This document shows positions 43,011 to 51,569 of a DNA stretch of 64,000 nt, piece after piece. The notes under the pieces were generated by a model. The model made no database searches. It saw only the letters and a program-made list of their open reading frames with translations, and was not told the origin of the DNA. The DNA lies in the NCBI GenBank assembly GCA_018268715.1, contig JAFDVZ010000003.1:534570-598569 (forward strand), given 5' to 3'. Numbering within the stretch: the stretch's first letter is position 1; the number at the start of each line of letters is the position of its first letter. Position numbers and translations under genes: made by a program. The stretch is from Acidobacteriota bacterium. Its GTDB lineage: Bacteria; Acidobacteriota; Terriglobia; Bryobacterales; Bryobacteraceae.

Positions 43011-43428
43011 GGCTCTGACCTATACTCCGCCTTGATTCTAAATAGTTCTAGTACTTTTCTCAATTCAGGCGTGCCAACATGAAGCCGCCTTTAACTTACC
43101 TAGTTCCCGACTGAGGCCATCGCAAATCCCTCTAGGGGGATTCCCTTGAGTGGTAGTCGCAGTACTTACTATGCTGGGGGAATGGTTGACCAGAATCATT
43201 TTCGATCGGCCTTGTTTGAAACATTGCCGGGAACCAGCGTCAATACTGGGCCCCTCCGCATTGCAGCCACTACATCCGTGCTTTATCTGTTCTACTAGTA
43301 TAGGGGTTATGGTGGTATGATTGCTAGACCTAAGTTATAGAAAAAAGGAGCTATTACCGTTTGCGACGAAGTACCACGGGTCATCGTACGGTGATCGAAC
43401 TACCCTATCCGGAAGATGGGCAATCCAG
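43011..43428. promoter_or_regulatory. Long divergent intergenic region with palindrome and promoter-like boxes
   Basis: 418 bp, lower in GC than the neighbouring genes. AATCCC-TCTAGG-GGGATT (43125-43142) is a 6-bp inverted repeat. Four bases later TTGAGT (43146-43151) and TATGCT (43170-43175) are 18 bases apart and could be a sigma-70 type promoter reading towards the selenoprotein gene. I see no clear gene in the rest. Could also hold the promoter for the NarL-type regulator on the other strand. Confidence 0.35.
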
Positions 43429-44457
43429 GTGATCAAATCGCTACTCCCGGCCCTGATTTTTGTTACCGCAACGCCACAACTGCTGCCCTCGGCCACGCTC
43501 CCCACCGGCCCCGCCATCGGCGCGACCATCCCGGCCTTCTCCGCCCCGGACCAGAACGGTAACCCGCAGACACTGAAGACCATCGCTGGTCCCAAGGGGG
43601 CCATGCTGGTGTTCTACCGGTCGGCCGACTGGTGACCTTTCTGCAAAGGACAGCTCGTGGAGCTGCAACAGAACCTGGAGAAGATCCGCCAGCAGGGGCT
43701 CGGCGTCGCCGCGATCAGCTACGACTCGCCCGCCACCTTAAAGAACTTCGCCGAAAGGCGCGGGATCGGGTATCCGCTGCTATCCGATGCGGGTTCGGCC
43801 ATCATCCGGGCGTTCGGCATTCTGAACACCGAGGTTCCACAAGGGACTCCCTTTGCGGGCATCCCCTACCCAGGAACGTATATCGTCGACCCCACGGGCA
43901 AGGTCATCGCGAAATACTTCGAGGACGACTATACCCAGCGTTATATGACCTCGGATATCCTCGTACGACAGTTCGGCGCCACCGCCGGCGGGGCCCACGC
44001 CACCGTCGAGACGCGGCATCTGAGCCTCTCCTCGGCCGCGAGCGCCGATCGGGTACGGCCGGGCCAAAGGATCGCGCTGACGCTCGACATCGAGCTGAAG
44101 CCCAGCATGCATGTGTACGCGCCGGGCGTCGAGGGGTACATTCCGATCGAGTGGACCATGGAGGCGGGCAGTCAGTCCTCCGCCCACGCCGTCGAATTTC
44201 CAGCGCCGAAGCGGCTGCGGCTGGAGGCGATCCAGGAGACCGTGCCGGTGTTCAGCGGGAAGTTCCGGCTGGTCCGCGACGTCACCATCGGCAAACTGCC
44301 GCCGGGTCCGCTGACGATCTCGGGCGCGTTGCGATATCAGGCCTGCGACGACCGGCAGTGCTACATCCCGCAGACCGTGCCGCTTAAATGGACGGTGAAC
44401 GTCGAGCCGCACGATCGCGAGCGTCCGCCCGAGGAGTTGCGGCGCAAGTCCCGGTAA
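43429..44457 (+). CDS. Probable selenocysteine peroxiredoxin-like (AhpC/TSA redoxin) protein fused to a DsbD-alpha-like domain, 342 aa
   Basis: Frames 43321-43635 and 43657-44457 are the same frame, separated only by TGA at 43633-43635. Reading through gives a signal peptide (MIKSLLPALIFVTA), a redoxin domain (about 25-180: IGATIPAFSAPDQNGN, VFYRSADW-U-PFCKGQLVELQ, PYPGTYIVDPTGKVIAKYF) and a C-terminal DsbD N-terminal-type domain (about 200-330) with C306 and C311 in YQACDDRQCYIPQ. In homologues the position of the TGA is a Cys of CPFC, so this is residue 69 as Sec in UxxC with C72. GTG 43429 is chosen for the signal peptide. A hairpin follows the TGA. Alternative: a Cys TGC to TGA mutation or sequence error. 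Confidence 0.78.
43633..43665 (+). promoter_or_regulatory. UGA codon and candidate bacterial SECIS hairpin
   Basis: TGA 43633-43635 is followed by CAGCTC (43651-43656), GTG loop (43657-43659) and GAGCTG (43660-43665). The stem is perfect and the loop G is 22 bases after the UGA, inside the range known for bacterial SECIS (apical G some 16-37 bases downstream). The stem lies within the coding part, as in all bacterial SECIS. Confidence 0.65.
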
Positions 44458-44461
44458 CCGG

Positions 44462-46633
44462 CTAACGGCCCGCCCCGGCGCGGGCCTTCTCGACCAGCGC
44501 GTCCTGGCTGTTCAGGCCCGGCTTCGAGGCGAGCTGCCGGAGCCGGACATAGGTCCCGTCGCTGCGCATGCGGCGCCGCTTCACGTGGTCGGCCAGATAG
44601 GTGGCGAGGATCTCGTCGCGAACGCGGGTCTTCAACTTCGGATCCTCCAGCGGGAACAGCACCTCCACGCGACGGTTCAGGTTGCGCGGCATCAGATCCG
44701 CGCTGCCCAGGTAGACTTCCTCTTCGCCGCCGTTTCCGAAGTAATAGACGCGGCTGTGTTCGAGGAACCGCCCGACGATGCTCGACACCTCGATGTTCTC
44801 GCTGATGCCGGCAAGGCCCGGACGGAGACAGCAGATGCCGCGCACCAGCAGATCGATCTTCACCCCGGCCTGGGAGGCGCGGTAGAGCGTCCGGATGAGC
44901 GGGCCGTCCACCAGCGAGTTCATCTTAAATATGAGCCGGCCCTGGCGACCCTGCTTCTGGTGGTCGATTTCGCGCTCGATCATGGCGAGCAGGCGCTGGC
45001 GCAGGTTCACGGGCGCGACCAGAAGCTTCTTGTAGTTCGACTTGGCGGAGTAGCCGGTCAGGTAATTGAACAGGTCGGTGACGTCTTCGGCGATGGCCTC
45101 GTCGCAGGTGAACAGGCCCAGATCCGTGTAGAGATGGGCGGTGACCGCGTTGTAGTTGCCGGTGGCGACGTGAACGTAGCGCCGGATCTTGTCGCCTTCG
45201 CGACGGACGATCATGGCCACCTTGCAGTGGATCTTGAGGCCGACCAGGCCGTAGACCACGTGCGCGCCGACGCGTTCCAACGCCCGGGCCCACTCGATGT
45301 TGCTCTCCTCGTCGAAGCGGGCCTTCAGTTCGACGAGGACGGCCACCTGCTTTTCCTCCTCGACGGCCTCGAGCAGGGCCTCGACCACCGGAGAGTTCCG
45401 GCCCACACGATACAGCACCATCTTGATGGCGAGCACGTTGGGGTCGTGGGCGGAGCGGCGCAGCAGGTCCACCACCGGCTGGAAGGAGTCGAAGGGATGA
45501 TGCAGCAGCACCTGGTTGCGCTGGATGATGCTGTACAGGTCCTCGTCCTCGGCGACGGGCCGCAGGGTCTCCGGAATCGCCGGCACGAAGGCCTGCTCCT
45601 TCAGCTCGGGGCGGTCGAGCTGGCTGAGCGCCATCAGCCGCTTCAGCGCGAGCGGCCGCCGTACGCGATACACCTCGTTCGAATTCACCTCGAGATTATT
45701 CATCAGGATCTCGAGGATGTGGCTCGGCATCGAGTCGGTGACCATCAGCCGGACCACGTCGCCGAAACGGCGCTGGCGGACGCCTTCCTCGATGGTCTCG
45801 AGCAGATCCTCCGCCTCCAGTTCCTTGATCGCCACCTCGGCGTCGCGCGTGACGTGGAAGGGATGGCTTTCCACCACCTCCATGCCCGGGAACAGGGAGG
45901 CGAGGTTCTCCGCGATCACCTGTTCGAGCCACACCACGGAGGAACGTTTCGGCGCGCGCCGCAGCTTCCGCTTCGGGGCCGGCGCGGTGACCGGCACCAG
46001 TTGCGGCAACGAATCCGGCACCTTGATGCGGGCGAAGTGCTCCACGTTGTTGGCGTCGCGAATCAGGACGGCCAGATTCAGGCTGAGATTCGAGATGTGC
46101 GGGAACGGGCGGCCGGGGTCGAAGGCGAGCGGCGTCAGGACGGGGAAGACGGTCTCCTGGAAGTAGGTCCGGACCCGCAGCTTCTGCTTGTCGTTGAGTT
46201 CGCCGATGTCCAGCAGCTCGATGCCCGAGGCCAGAAGCTCCGGCCGCAGCTTGTCCTCCAGGTGCTTATGGGCGTCGGCCAGCAGTTTCTTGACGTCGCG
46301 CCGGATGGCGACTAACTGGGCGGCGGGAGTCATGCGGTCCGGGCCGACCTCCACGGTCCCCGCATCCACCTGCGCCATCAGGCCGGCCACGCGGACCATG
46401 AAGAACTCGTCGAGGTTGGAGCCGAGGATGGCCAGGAACTTCACCCGCTCGAGCAGCGGGTTGCCATCGTCCATGGCTTCCTCAAGCACACGGCGCTGAA
46501 ACGCGAGTAATCCTAACTCGCGGTTGATGTACAGGCCGGGGTCGGTCAGATCCGGGGTCAACGCGACGGTCGCCTTCGGGTCGACCGGCGTGGGCTCATT
46601 CGCTTTCTTCGCCATGCTTGAGGTGGTCCCCAT
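44462..46633 (-). CDS. ppk1: Polyphosphate kinase Ppk1, 723 aa
   Basis: N-domain LYINRELGLLAFQRRVLEEA (read in two parts, about 31-48), head domain, then the catalytic core with the phospho-His motif HVATGNYNAVTAHLYTD, RGICCLRPGLAGISENIEV, and LGSADLMPRNLNRRVEVLFP close to the C-terminus. It makes polyphosphate from ATP. Length fits the family (690-740). GGAG is 6 bases before the chosen ATG. The stop is 5 bases from the selenoprotein stop (convergent). Confidence 0.96.
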   Translation of the reverse strand: MGTTSSMAKKANEPTPVDPKATVALTPDLTDPGLYINRELGLLAFQRRVLEEAMDDGNPLLERVKFLAILGSNLDEFFMVRVAGLMAQVDAGTVEVGPDRMTPAAQLVAIRRDVKKLLADAHKHLEDKLRPELLASGIELLDIGELNDKQKLRVRTYFQETVFPVLTPLAFDPGRPFPHISNLSLNLAVLIRDANNVEHFARIKVPDSLPQLVPVTAPAPKRKLRRAPKRSSVVWLEQVIAENLASLFPGMEVVESHPFHVTRDAEVAIKELEAEDLLETIEEGVRQRRFGDVVRLMVTDSMPSHILEILMNNLEVNSNEVYRVRRPLALKRLMALSQLDRPELKEQAFVPAIPETLRPVAEDEDLYSIIQRNQVLLHHPFDSFQPVVDLLRRSAHDPNVLAIKMVLYRVGRNSPVVEALLEAVEEEKQVAVLVELKARFDEESNIEWARALERVGAHVVYGLVGLKIHCKVAMIVRREGDKIRRYVHVATGNYNAVTAHLYTDLGLFTCDEAIAEDVTDLFNYLTGYSAKSNYKKLLVAPVNLRQRLLAMIEREIDHQKQGRQGRLIFKMNSLVDGPLIRTLYRASQAGVKIDLLVRGICCLRPGLAGISENIEVSSIVGRFLEHSRVYYFGNGGEEEVYLGSADLMPRNLNRRVEVLFPLEDPKLKTRVRDEILATYLADHVKRRRMRSDGTYVRLRQLASKPGLNSQDALVEKARAGAGR

Positions 46634-46645
46634 CGAACGCTCCGG

Positions 46646-48592
46646 TCAGCGCTTCACCACCGTCAGGCGGACTTCGGAGGCGTGCTGAGTCGAATGATGG
46701 ACGCTGTTATGGGCGATGACGCCCTTGGTCTCGTCGTAGTTATTACCGCCGGTGTTCATGTTACGGTCGAAACGGGGGAAGTTACTGCTCGAAATCTCGA
46801 GCCGGATGCGATGGCCGGCCGCGAAGTAGTTACTCGTATTCATGGGCGATAACTTGACGCGGGCGACTTTGCCGGGCTCCATCCAGGCCAGCGGCTTGTC
46901 GTAGCCGTCCCGATAGCGCAGGCGCTGGATGGTCTCATCCAGGTTGTAGGCGGTTCCGTCGGGATAGACGTCCACCAGTTTGGCCGTGACGTCGGTGTCC
47001 CTGGCGTCGGAGGACACATACAGCGTCACCTCGATCGGGCCGCTGACTTCCACGCCTTCCTTCAACGGCTCGGACGAATAGACCAGGATGTCGGCCCGGG
47101 TCTCCATCTTGCGCTGATCGAACGCGCCGCCGGTGACGGCGTTGCCGGTGCAGCACACGTTGCCGCCGTAGGAGGGCACGGGGTTCATCGGATCGTAGGC
47201 GAAGCTGTCGGGAGCGTCGGATGCGGGCGGCGCCGCGGCGAGCGCGCCATCGCCGTACAGGCTGTTGGCCTTCCCGCCGCTGGCGAGATAGAACGTCATC
47301 GGCTGCGCGCCGGCGGGCGGCCAGGTGTCCGATGACTGCCACTTATTCAAACCCATGGTGTAATAGCGAACCTTCGGCATCTTCGAGAAGGTCTTGTTAT
47401 CCTCGCCCTTCAGGAATCGGTCGAACCAGCCGTAGGTCAACTCGTCATAATTCAGCCTCGCGTCGCCGACGTTGCGTTCGCCCACCACGGTCTCCGCCGT
47501 CGCCCGCTTGTAGGCGCAGTGCAGGGTCGGAGCGATCACCGCGTATTGGCGGTCGGCGATTTCCGGCCGGGCCGTGCGGCGGACGAAGTTATAGGCGGCC
47601 AGGTTCGGGCCGGTGGAGACGTCGTACCAGGACATGAACCAGAAGCCGGGGATGTTGATCGGCTGATCGTCGTGCCACAGACCGCCGCGATACCAGGCTG
47701 GATCGTTCGGCGCGCGCTTCACCATCGCGCCGCCCGTGGAGACTTCCATGCGATCGGCGAAGATGCCGCGCGGACCGTCGACGGCCTTGATGATGTCGAT
47801 CTCCGGCAGGTGGGCGAGCCCCTTCGACCAGTCGACCGGCGGGAGTTGCGCCGCCAGGTCGTAGGCCTTGGACGCGCGGATGAGGTCCTCCTGCGTCGTG
47901 TTCGGAGGGAACATCGGGCGGATCTGGTTCTGCTCGCCGTACAGCCAGGCGATGAACAGCATCTGGATCGCTCCGCCGCGATACCAGTTACCCTGTTCGT
48001 ACCAGCCGTCCACGCGGCCGACTCCGGCGCCGAATCCCATCGGGATCATGGTGGTGAAGGCGGGGTTGTTCTGCGCGGCGACGCCTAGTTGCCACTCGGC
48101 CGTCGACGAGCAGCCGATCGTGCCGACCTTGCCGTTCGACCACGACTGCGAGGAGATCCAGGAGATCGCGTCGGAACCGTCGGTGAGCGGCGGTCCCAGG
48201 ATGTCATAACTGCCTTCGGAGAAGAAATGTCCCCGCTCATTCATCTCGACATAGGCGTAACCGTGCTTGACGGCGTCTAACTCGGCGCGCATGTCGCGGG
48301 GCGCGCCCAGGCGGATGTCCCAGAAGTTGAAGTTATAGGGCGTGCGCACAAAGATGGTCGGATATTTCTTCGACGCATCCTTGGGCCGGTAGATATCGGT
48401 GGCCATGCGCTTGCCGTCGCGCATCGGGACCATCACCTTGCGGTCGATGACGGCGACGGCGGCGAGTTGTTTTTCAGTTTCGTTACGAGCCGCGACGGTT
48501 TGCGGATCGGGAGCCGGGCGCGGTTGGGCAAAGGAGATGACGCTGGCGGCGAACGCTGCCAGCACGGGGGAGAACTTGATTGCGGCAGTCAC
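46646..48592 (-). CDS. Secreted CocE/NonD-family hydrolase (X-Pro dipeptidyl-peptidase type), 648 aa
   Basis: A signal peptide ([17 protein letters not shown]) opens the chain. The alpha/beta-hydrolase domain has [19 protein letters not shown] (about 53-71), the nucleophile Ser in [18 protein letters not shown] (near 158), and a C-terminal jelly-roll domain (about 475-645) with [18 protein letters not shown] and [19 protein letters not shown], as in the S15/CocE family (cocaine esterase, glutaryl acylase, X-Pro peptidase). The natural substrate cannot be told. 12 bp downstream is ppk1 on the same strand. Confidence 0.9.
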   Translation of the reverse strand: MTAAIKFSPVLAAFAASVISFAQPRPAPDPQTVAARNETEKQLAAVAVIDRKVMVPMRDGKRMATDIYRPKDASKKYPTIFVRTPYNFNFWDIRLGAPRDMRAELDAVKHGYAYVEMNERGHFFSEGSYDILGPPLTDGSDAISWISSQSWSNGKVGTIGCSSTAEWQLGVAAQNNPAFTTMIPMGFGAGVGRVDGWYEQGNWYRGGAIQMLFIAWLYGEQNQIRPMFPPNTTQEDLIRASKAYDLAAQLPPVDWSKGLAHLPEIDIIKAVDGPRGIFADRMEVSTGGAMVKRAPNDPAWYRGGLWHDDQPINIPGFWFMSWYDVSTGPNLAAYNFVRRTARPEIADRQYAVIAPTLHCAYKRATAETVVGERNVGDARLNYDELTYGWFDRFLKGEDNKTFSKMPKVRYYTMGLNKWQSSDTWPPAGAQPMTFYLASGGKANSLYGDGALAAAPPASDAPDSFAYDPMNPVPSYGGNVCCTGNAVTGGAFDQRKMETRADILVYSSEPLKEGVEVSGPIEVTLYVSSDARDTDVTAKLVDVYPDGTAYNLDETIQRLRYRDGYDKPLAWMEPGKVARVKLSPMNTSNYFAAGHRIRLEISSSNFPRFDRNMNTGGNNYDETKGVIAHNSVHHSTQHASEVRLTVVKR

Positions 48593-48637
48593 GGATTTTC
48601 CAGTTTACCGCCTTTGGAGCGGCGCCGACCGTGGGAC

Positions 48638-49975
48638 CTATTTGCCGAACAAGGCCTGCGCGGCGAGCACGATGGCCAACCCCACCATCGACGTCACCAC
48701 CTTCATCACCGTCCAGGACCGCAACGTCTGCGGCACGGTCATGCCGAAGGACTGGTTCACCAGCCAGAAGCCCGCGTCGTTCACGTGCGACAGGATCGTA
48801 CCGCCGGCGCACAGCGCCAGCACGATCATCTCCGACGAATACCCCGGAATTCCCTTCACCAGCGGCGCGACGATGCCCGCGGCGGTGATGATGGCCACCG
48901 TCGCCGACCCCTGCGCCACGCGCATGCCGGCCGCCACCACCCAGGCCAGCACCAGCGGCGAGATGTTGGACGCCGCCAGCATCTTGCCGGCGTAGGCGCC
49001 GACGCCCGAGTCGACGATCACCTGCTTAAAGGCTCCGCCGCCGCCCATGATCACCAGCAGGCTGGCGGTGGGCGCAAGCGCCTGCGTGGCCATGCGCGTG
49101 ACGGCCTCGCGGTCCAGCCCCCGGCGCGTCCCCAGAAAGTACATCGAGGCGAACGCCGCGATGGCCAGCGCGCAGAACGGGTGCCCGATCAACGTCAGGA
49201 AGCCCTTTGCGCCGGCGCCGGCGCGGCTGGCGATGGTCGAGGCGAAGATCAGCAACACGGGCAGGGTCAGCAGCACCGCCACCAGCCATACGTTCGGCGG
49301 CGGAAGCGCGTCCTGTTCGCCGCTCGTTTCCGGTTTGTCGGCCGGCGCGGGGATGTACAGGCGCTTCGCGATCCACAGGCCATAGATCACGCCGCCGGCG
49401 ATGGTCATGGGGACCGATAGCATCGCGCCGTACAGGATGATCAGGCCCAGGTCCGCGCCGAGCAGTTGCGCCGCTGCCGCCGGAGCGGGATGCGGAGGAA
49501 CCATCGCGTGCGTCACCGTCAGCGCGCAGGCGATGGGCAGGCCGAAGTACAGCAGCGACCGTTTGGATTCGCGCCCCAGGCTCAGCGCCAACGGCAGCAG
49601 GATGATGAAGCCCACTTCAAAGAAGATGGGCAGGCCCACCAGAAACGAGGCCGTCAACACCGCCCACACCGCCCGGTCCTTGCCGAACTTCGCAAGCAGC
49701 GCCTCGGCCAGGGCGCGGCCGCCGCCCGAGTACTCGATGTAGCGGCCCATGATCGAGCCCAGCGCCACCACCACGGCGATGAACCCCAGCGCCTCTCCGA
49801 ATCCCGATTGGATCGATTTCAGCAGTTTCGCGGGCTCCATGCCGCAAGCAAGCCCCAAGCCGATGCTGGTCACCAGCATGGCCAGGAACGCGTGCATCCG
49901 CACGTACAGAATCAGCACCAGCAGCAGGCCGATGGAGGCCAGCGTGTACAGCACAAGCAGATCGGGACCGGTCAT
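48638..49975 (-). CDS. GntP-family gluconate/sugar-acid:proton symporter, 445 aa
   Basis: About 12 hydrophobic segments with family motifs: FGEALGFIAVVVALGSIMG (about 58-76), VPPHPAPAAAAQLLGADLG (near 158-176), GGGGAFKQVIVDSGVGAY (near 310-327) and VNDAGFWLVNQSFGM near the C-terminus. It probably imports a sugar acid for the altronate dehydratase gene located 6 bp upstream on the same strand, such as altronate or gluconate; exact substrate inferred. Confidence 0.93.
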   Translation of the reverse strand: MTGPDLLVLYTLASIGLLLVLILYVRMHAFLAMLVTSIGLGLACGMEPAKLLKSIQSGFGEALGFIAVVVALGSIMGRYIEYSGGGRALAEALLAKFGKDRAVWAVLTASFLVGLPIFFEVGFIILLPLALSLGRESKRSLLYFGLPIACALTVTHAMVPPHPAPAAAAQLLGADLGLIILYGAMLSVPMTIAGGVIYGLWIAKRLYIPAPADKPETSGEQDALPPPNVWLVAVLLTLPVLLIFASTIASRAGAGAKGFLTLIGHPFCALAIAAFASMYFLGTRRGLDREAVTRMATQALAPTASLLVIMGGGGAFKQVIVDSGVGAYAGKMLAASNISPLVLAWVVAAGMRVAQGSATVAIITAAGIVAPLVKGIPGYSSEMIVLALCAGGTILSHVNDAGFWLVNQSFGMTVPQTLRSWTVMKVVTSMVGLAIVLAAQALFGK

Positions 49976-49981
49976 GATCGG

Positions 49982-51520
49982 TTATGTGACGGGCGCGGGA
50001 TTAAACAGAGCCGGGGCGTTGTGTAGCCCCCAATAGTCGGACCACGTTTTCTTGCGGCCGCTGGCGGCGCCAAGAATGAAGCGGAAGATCTCCCATCCTA
50101 CTCCCTCGATCGTCGCCAGGCCAGTGGCGATCGCTCCGGCGTCGACGTCGATCAAATCCGGCCAGCGCTCGGCGAGTTCCGTGCGGGACGACACCTTGAT
50201 GACGGGCACGGCCGCAAGGCCATAGGGAGTGCCTTCGCCGGTAGTGAAGACGTGCATGTTCATCCCGGCGGCGGTTTGCAGCGTGCCGCAGATGAAGTCG
50301 CTGGCGGGCGTCGCCAGAAACACCAGTCCCTTGGCCGACACACGCTCGCCCGGCGACGCCACGGCCTGGATGGCGGTGGAGCCCGACTTGGCGATCGACC
50401 CCAGCGCCTTCTCCACGATGTTCGCCAGCCCGCCGCGCTTGTTGCCAGGCGTGGGATTCGCGCTCCGATCCGCCCCGCCGCGCCGCAGGTAATCGTCGTA
50501 CCACTTCATCTCGCCGATCAACGCCGTCGCCACGTCGGGCGAGGCGGCGCGCGGCGTCAGCAGGTGGATCGCGTCCCGGACCTCGGTCACTTCGGAGAAC
50601 ATCACCGTCGCGCCGGCCCGGACCAGCAGGTCGGCCGCGTAGCCGACCGCCGGATTCGCCGTCACGCCGGAGAATGCGTCGCTGCCTCCGCACTGCAACC
50701 CCACCACCAGGTCGGAGGCCGGGCACGTCACGCGCTCGCGGCGGCTCAACCGCGCGATGCGCTTCTCGGCCAGATTCATGATGGCTTCCACCATGTCGCC
50801 GAATCCGAAGTACTGCTCATCCTGCAGGCGGACCAGCCACGGCTCATCGTGCAACACGGGCAGTCCGGCGCCGGTCAACCGCGCGGGTTGCATCTTCTCG
50901 CATCCCAGGCTGACCACCAGCGGGTCGCCGGCGAAGTTGGGATTCCGGGCGTAGTTGGCGATCGTGCGGATCGGGATCTCCGCGCCGGGCGCGTTGATGG
51001 CGACGCCGCAACCGTAGGGGTAGGTCAGCGCGAGTACATCGTCGACGTGCGGATAGCGCGGGAGGATCTCGGCCCGGATGCGCCGCACGGCGAACTCGAC
51101 GGTCGGCGCGACGCACTGCACCGTCGTCGTGATGCCGAGCAGGTTCTTCGTGCCCACCGTTCCGTCGGCGTTGCGGTAGCCCTCGAAGGTGAATCCGTCG
51201 AGCGCCGGAGGAGGAGGCGGAACCGCGGTTGCCAGCGGCGCCGATTCGAGCGACGGCGCGTCCGGCAACGTCACCAACTCCTCGCTTACCCAGGCGCCGC
51301 GAGGAATGTTACGAGCCGCCTGGCCGATGACCTCGCCGTACCGCACCACGGGCGCGCCCTCGAGGATATTTTCCAAAGCGACCTTGTGCGATTGCGGGAT
51401 CGACTCCACCAGCGCCAGCCCTGATGAAAACTCGGCGCCGGGCTCGAGTCCGCCCGCGTTCACGATGATCGCCACGTTGTCGCGGGGGTTTACCTGGATA
51501 TACAGCGGTCGCTCACTCAC
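49982..51520 (-). CDS. uxaA: Altronate dehydratase, UxaA family, 512 aa
   Basis: An N-terminal SAF domain (about 1-75: [38 protein letters not shown]) is joined to the large UxaA domain with [19 protein letters not shown] (about 113-131), [48 protein letters not shown] and [19 protein letters not shown]. It dehydrates D-altronate to 2-keto-3-deoxygluconate in hexuronate breakdown; galactarate dehydratase is a related possibility. It forms a pair with the GntP transporter. Confidence 0.92.
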   Translation of the reverse strand: MSERPLYIQVNPRDNVAIIVNAGGLEPGAEFSSGLALVESIPQSHKVALENILEGAPVVRYGEVIGQAARNIPRGAWVSEELVTLPDAPSLESAPLATAVPPPPPALDGFTFEGYRNADGTVGTKNLLGITTTVQCVAPTVEFAVRRIRAEILPRYPHVDDVLALTYPYGCGVAINAPGAEIPIRTIANYARNPNFAGDPLVVSLGCEKMQPARLTGAGLPVLHDEPWLVRLQDEQYFGFGDMVEAIMNLAEKRIARLSRRERVTCPASDLVVGLQCGGSDAFSGVTANPAVGYAADLLVRAGATVMFSEVTEVRDAIHLLTPRAASPDVATALIGEMKWYDDYLRRGGADRSANPTPGNKRGGLANIVEKALGSIAKSGSTAIQAVASPGERVSAKGLVFLATPASDFICGTLQTAAGMNMHVFTTGEGTPYGLAAVPVIKVSSRTELAERWPDLIDVDAGAIATGLATIEGVGWEIFRFILGAASGRKKTWSDYWGLHNAPALFNPAPVT

Positions 51521-51569
51521 GAAGATGTCAGCTTATCGCAGATGGGCGGCCGGGCGGAAACTTGCGGCG

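Noticed and set aside
43315-43320. TATGAT as a -10 box next to 43321
   Set aside because: No acceptable -35 box at 16-19 bases upstream; the pair at 43146/43170 is better, though still weak.
43632-44387. Alternative-frame ORF over the redoxin gene, and re-initiation at 43657
   Set aside because: The 43632 frame is Arg-rich shadow. A separate protein from GTG 43657 would lack the first half of the redoxin fold, so read-through of TGA fits better.
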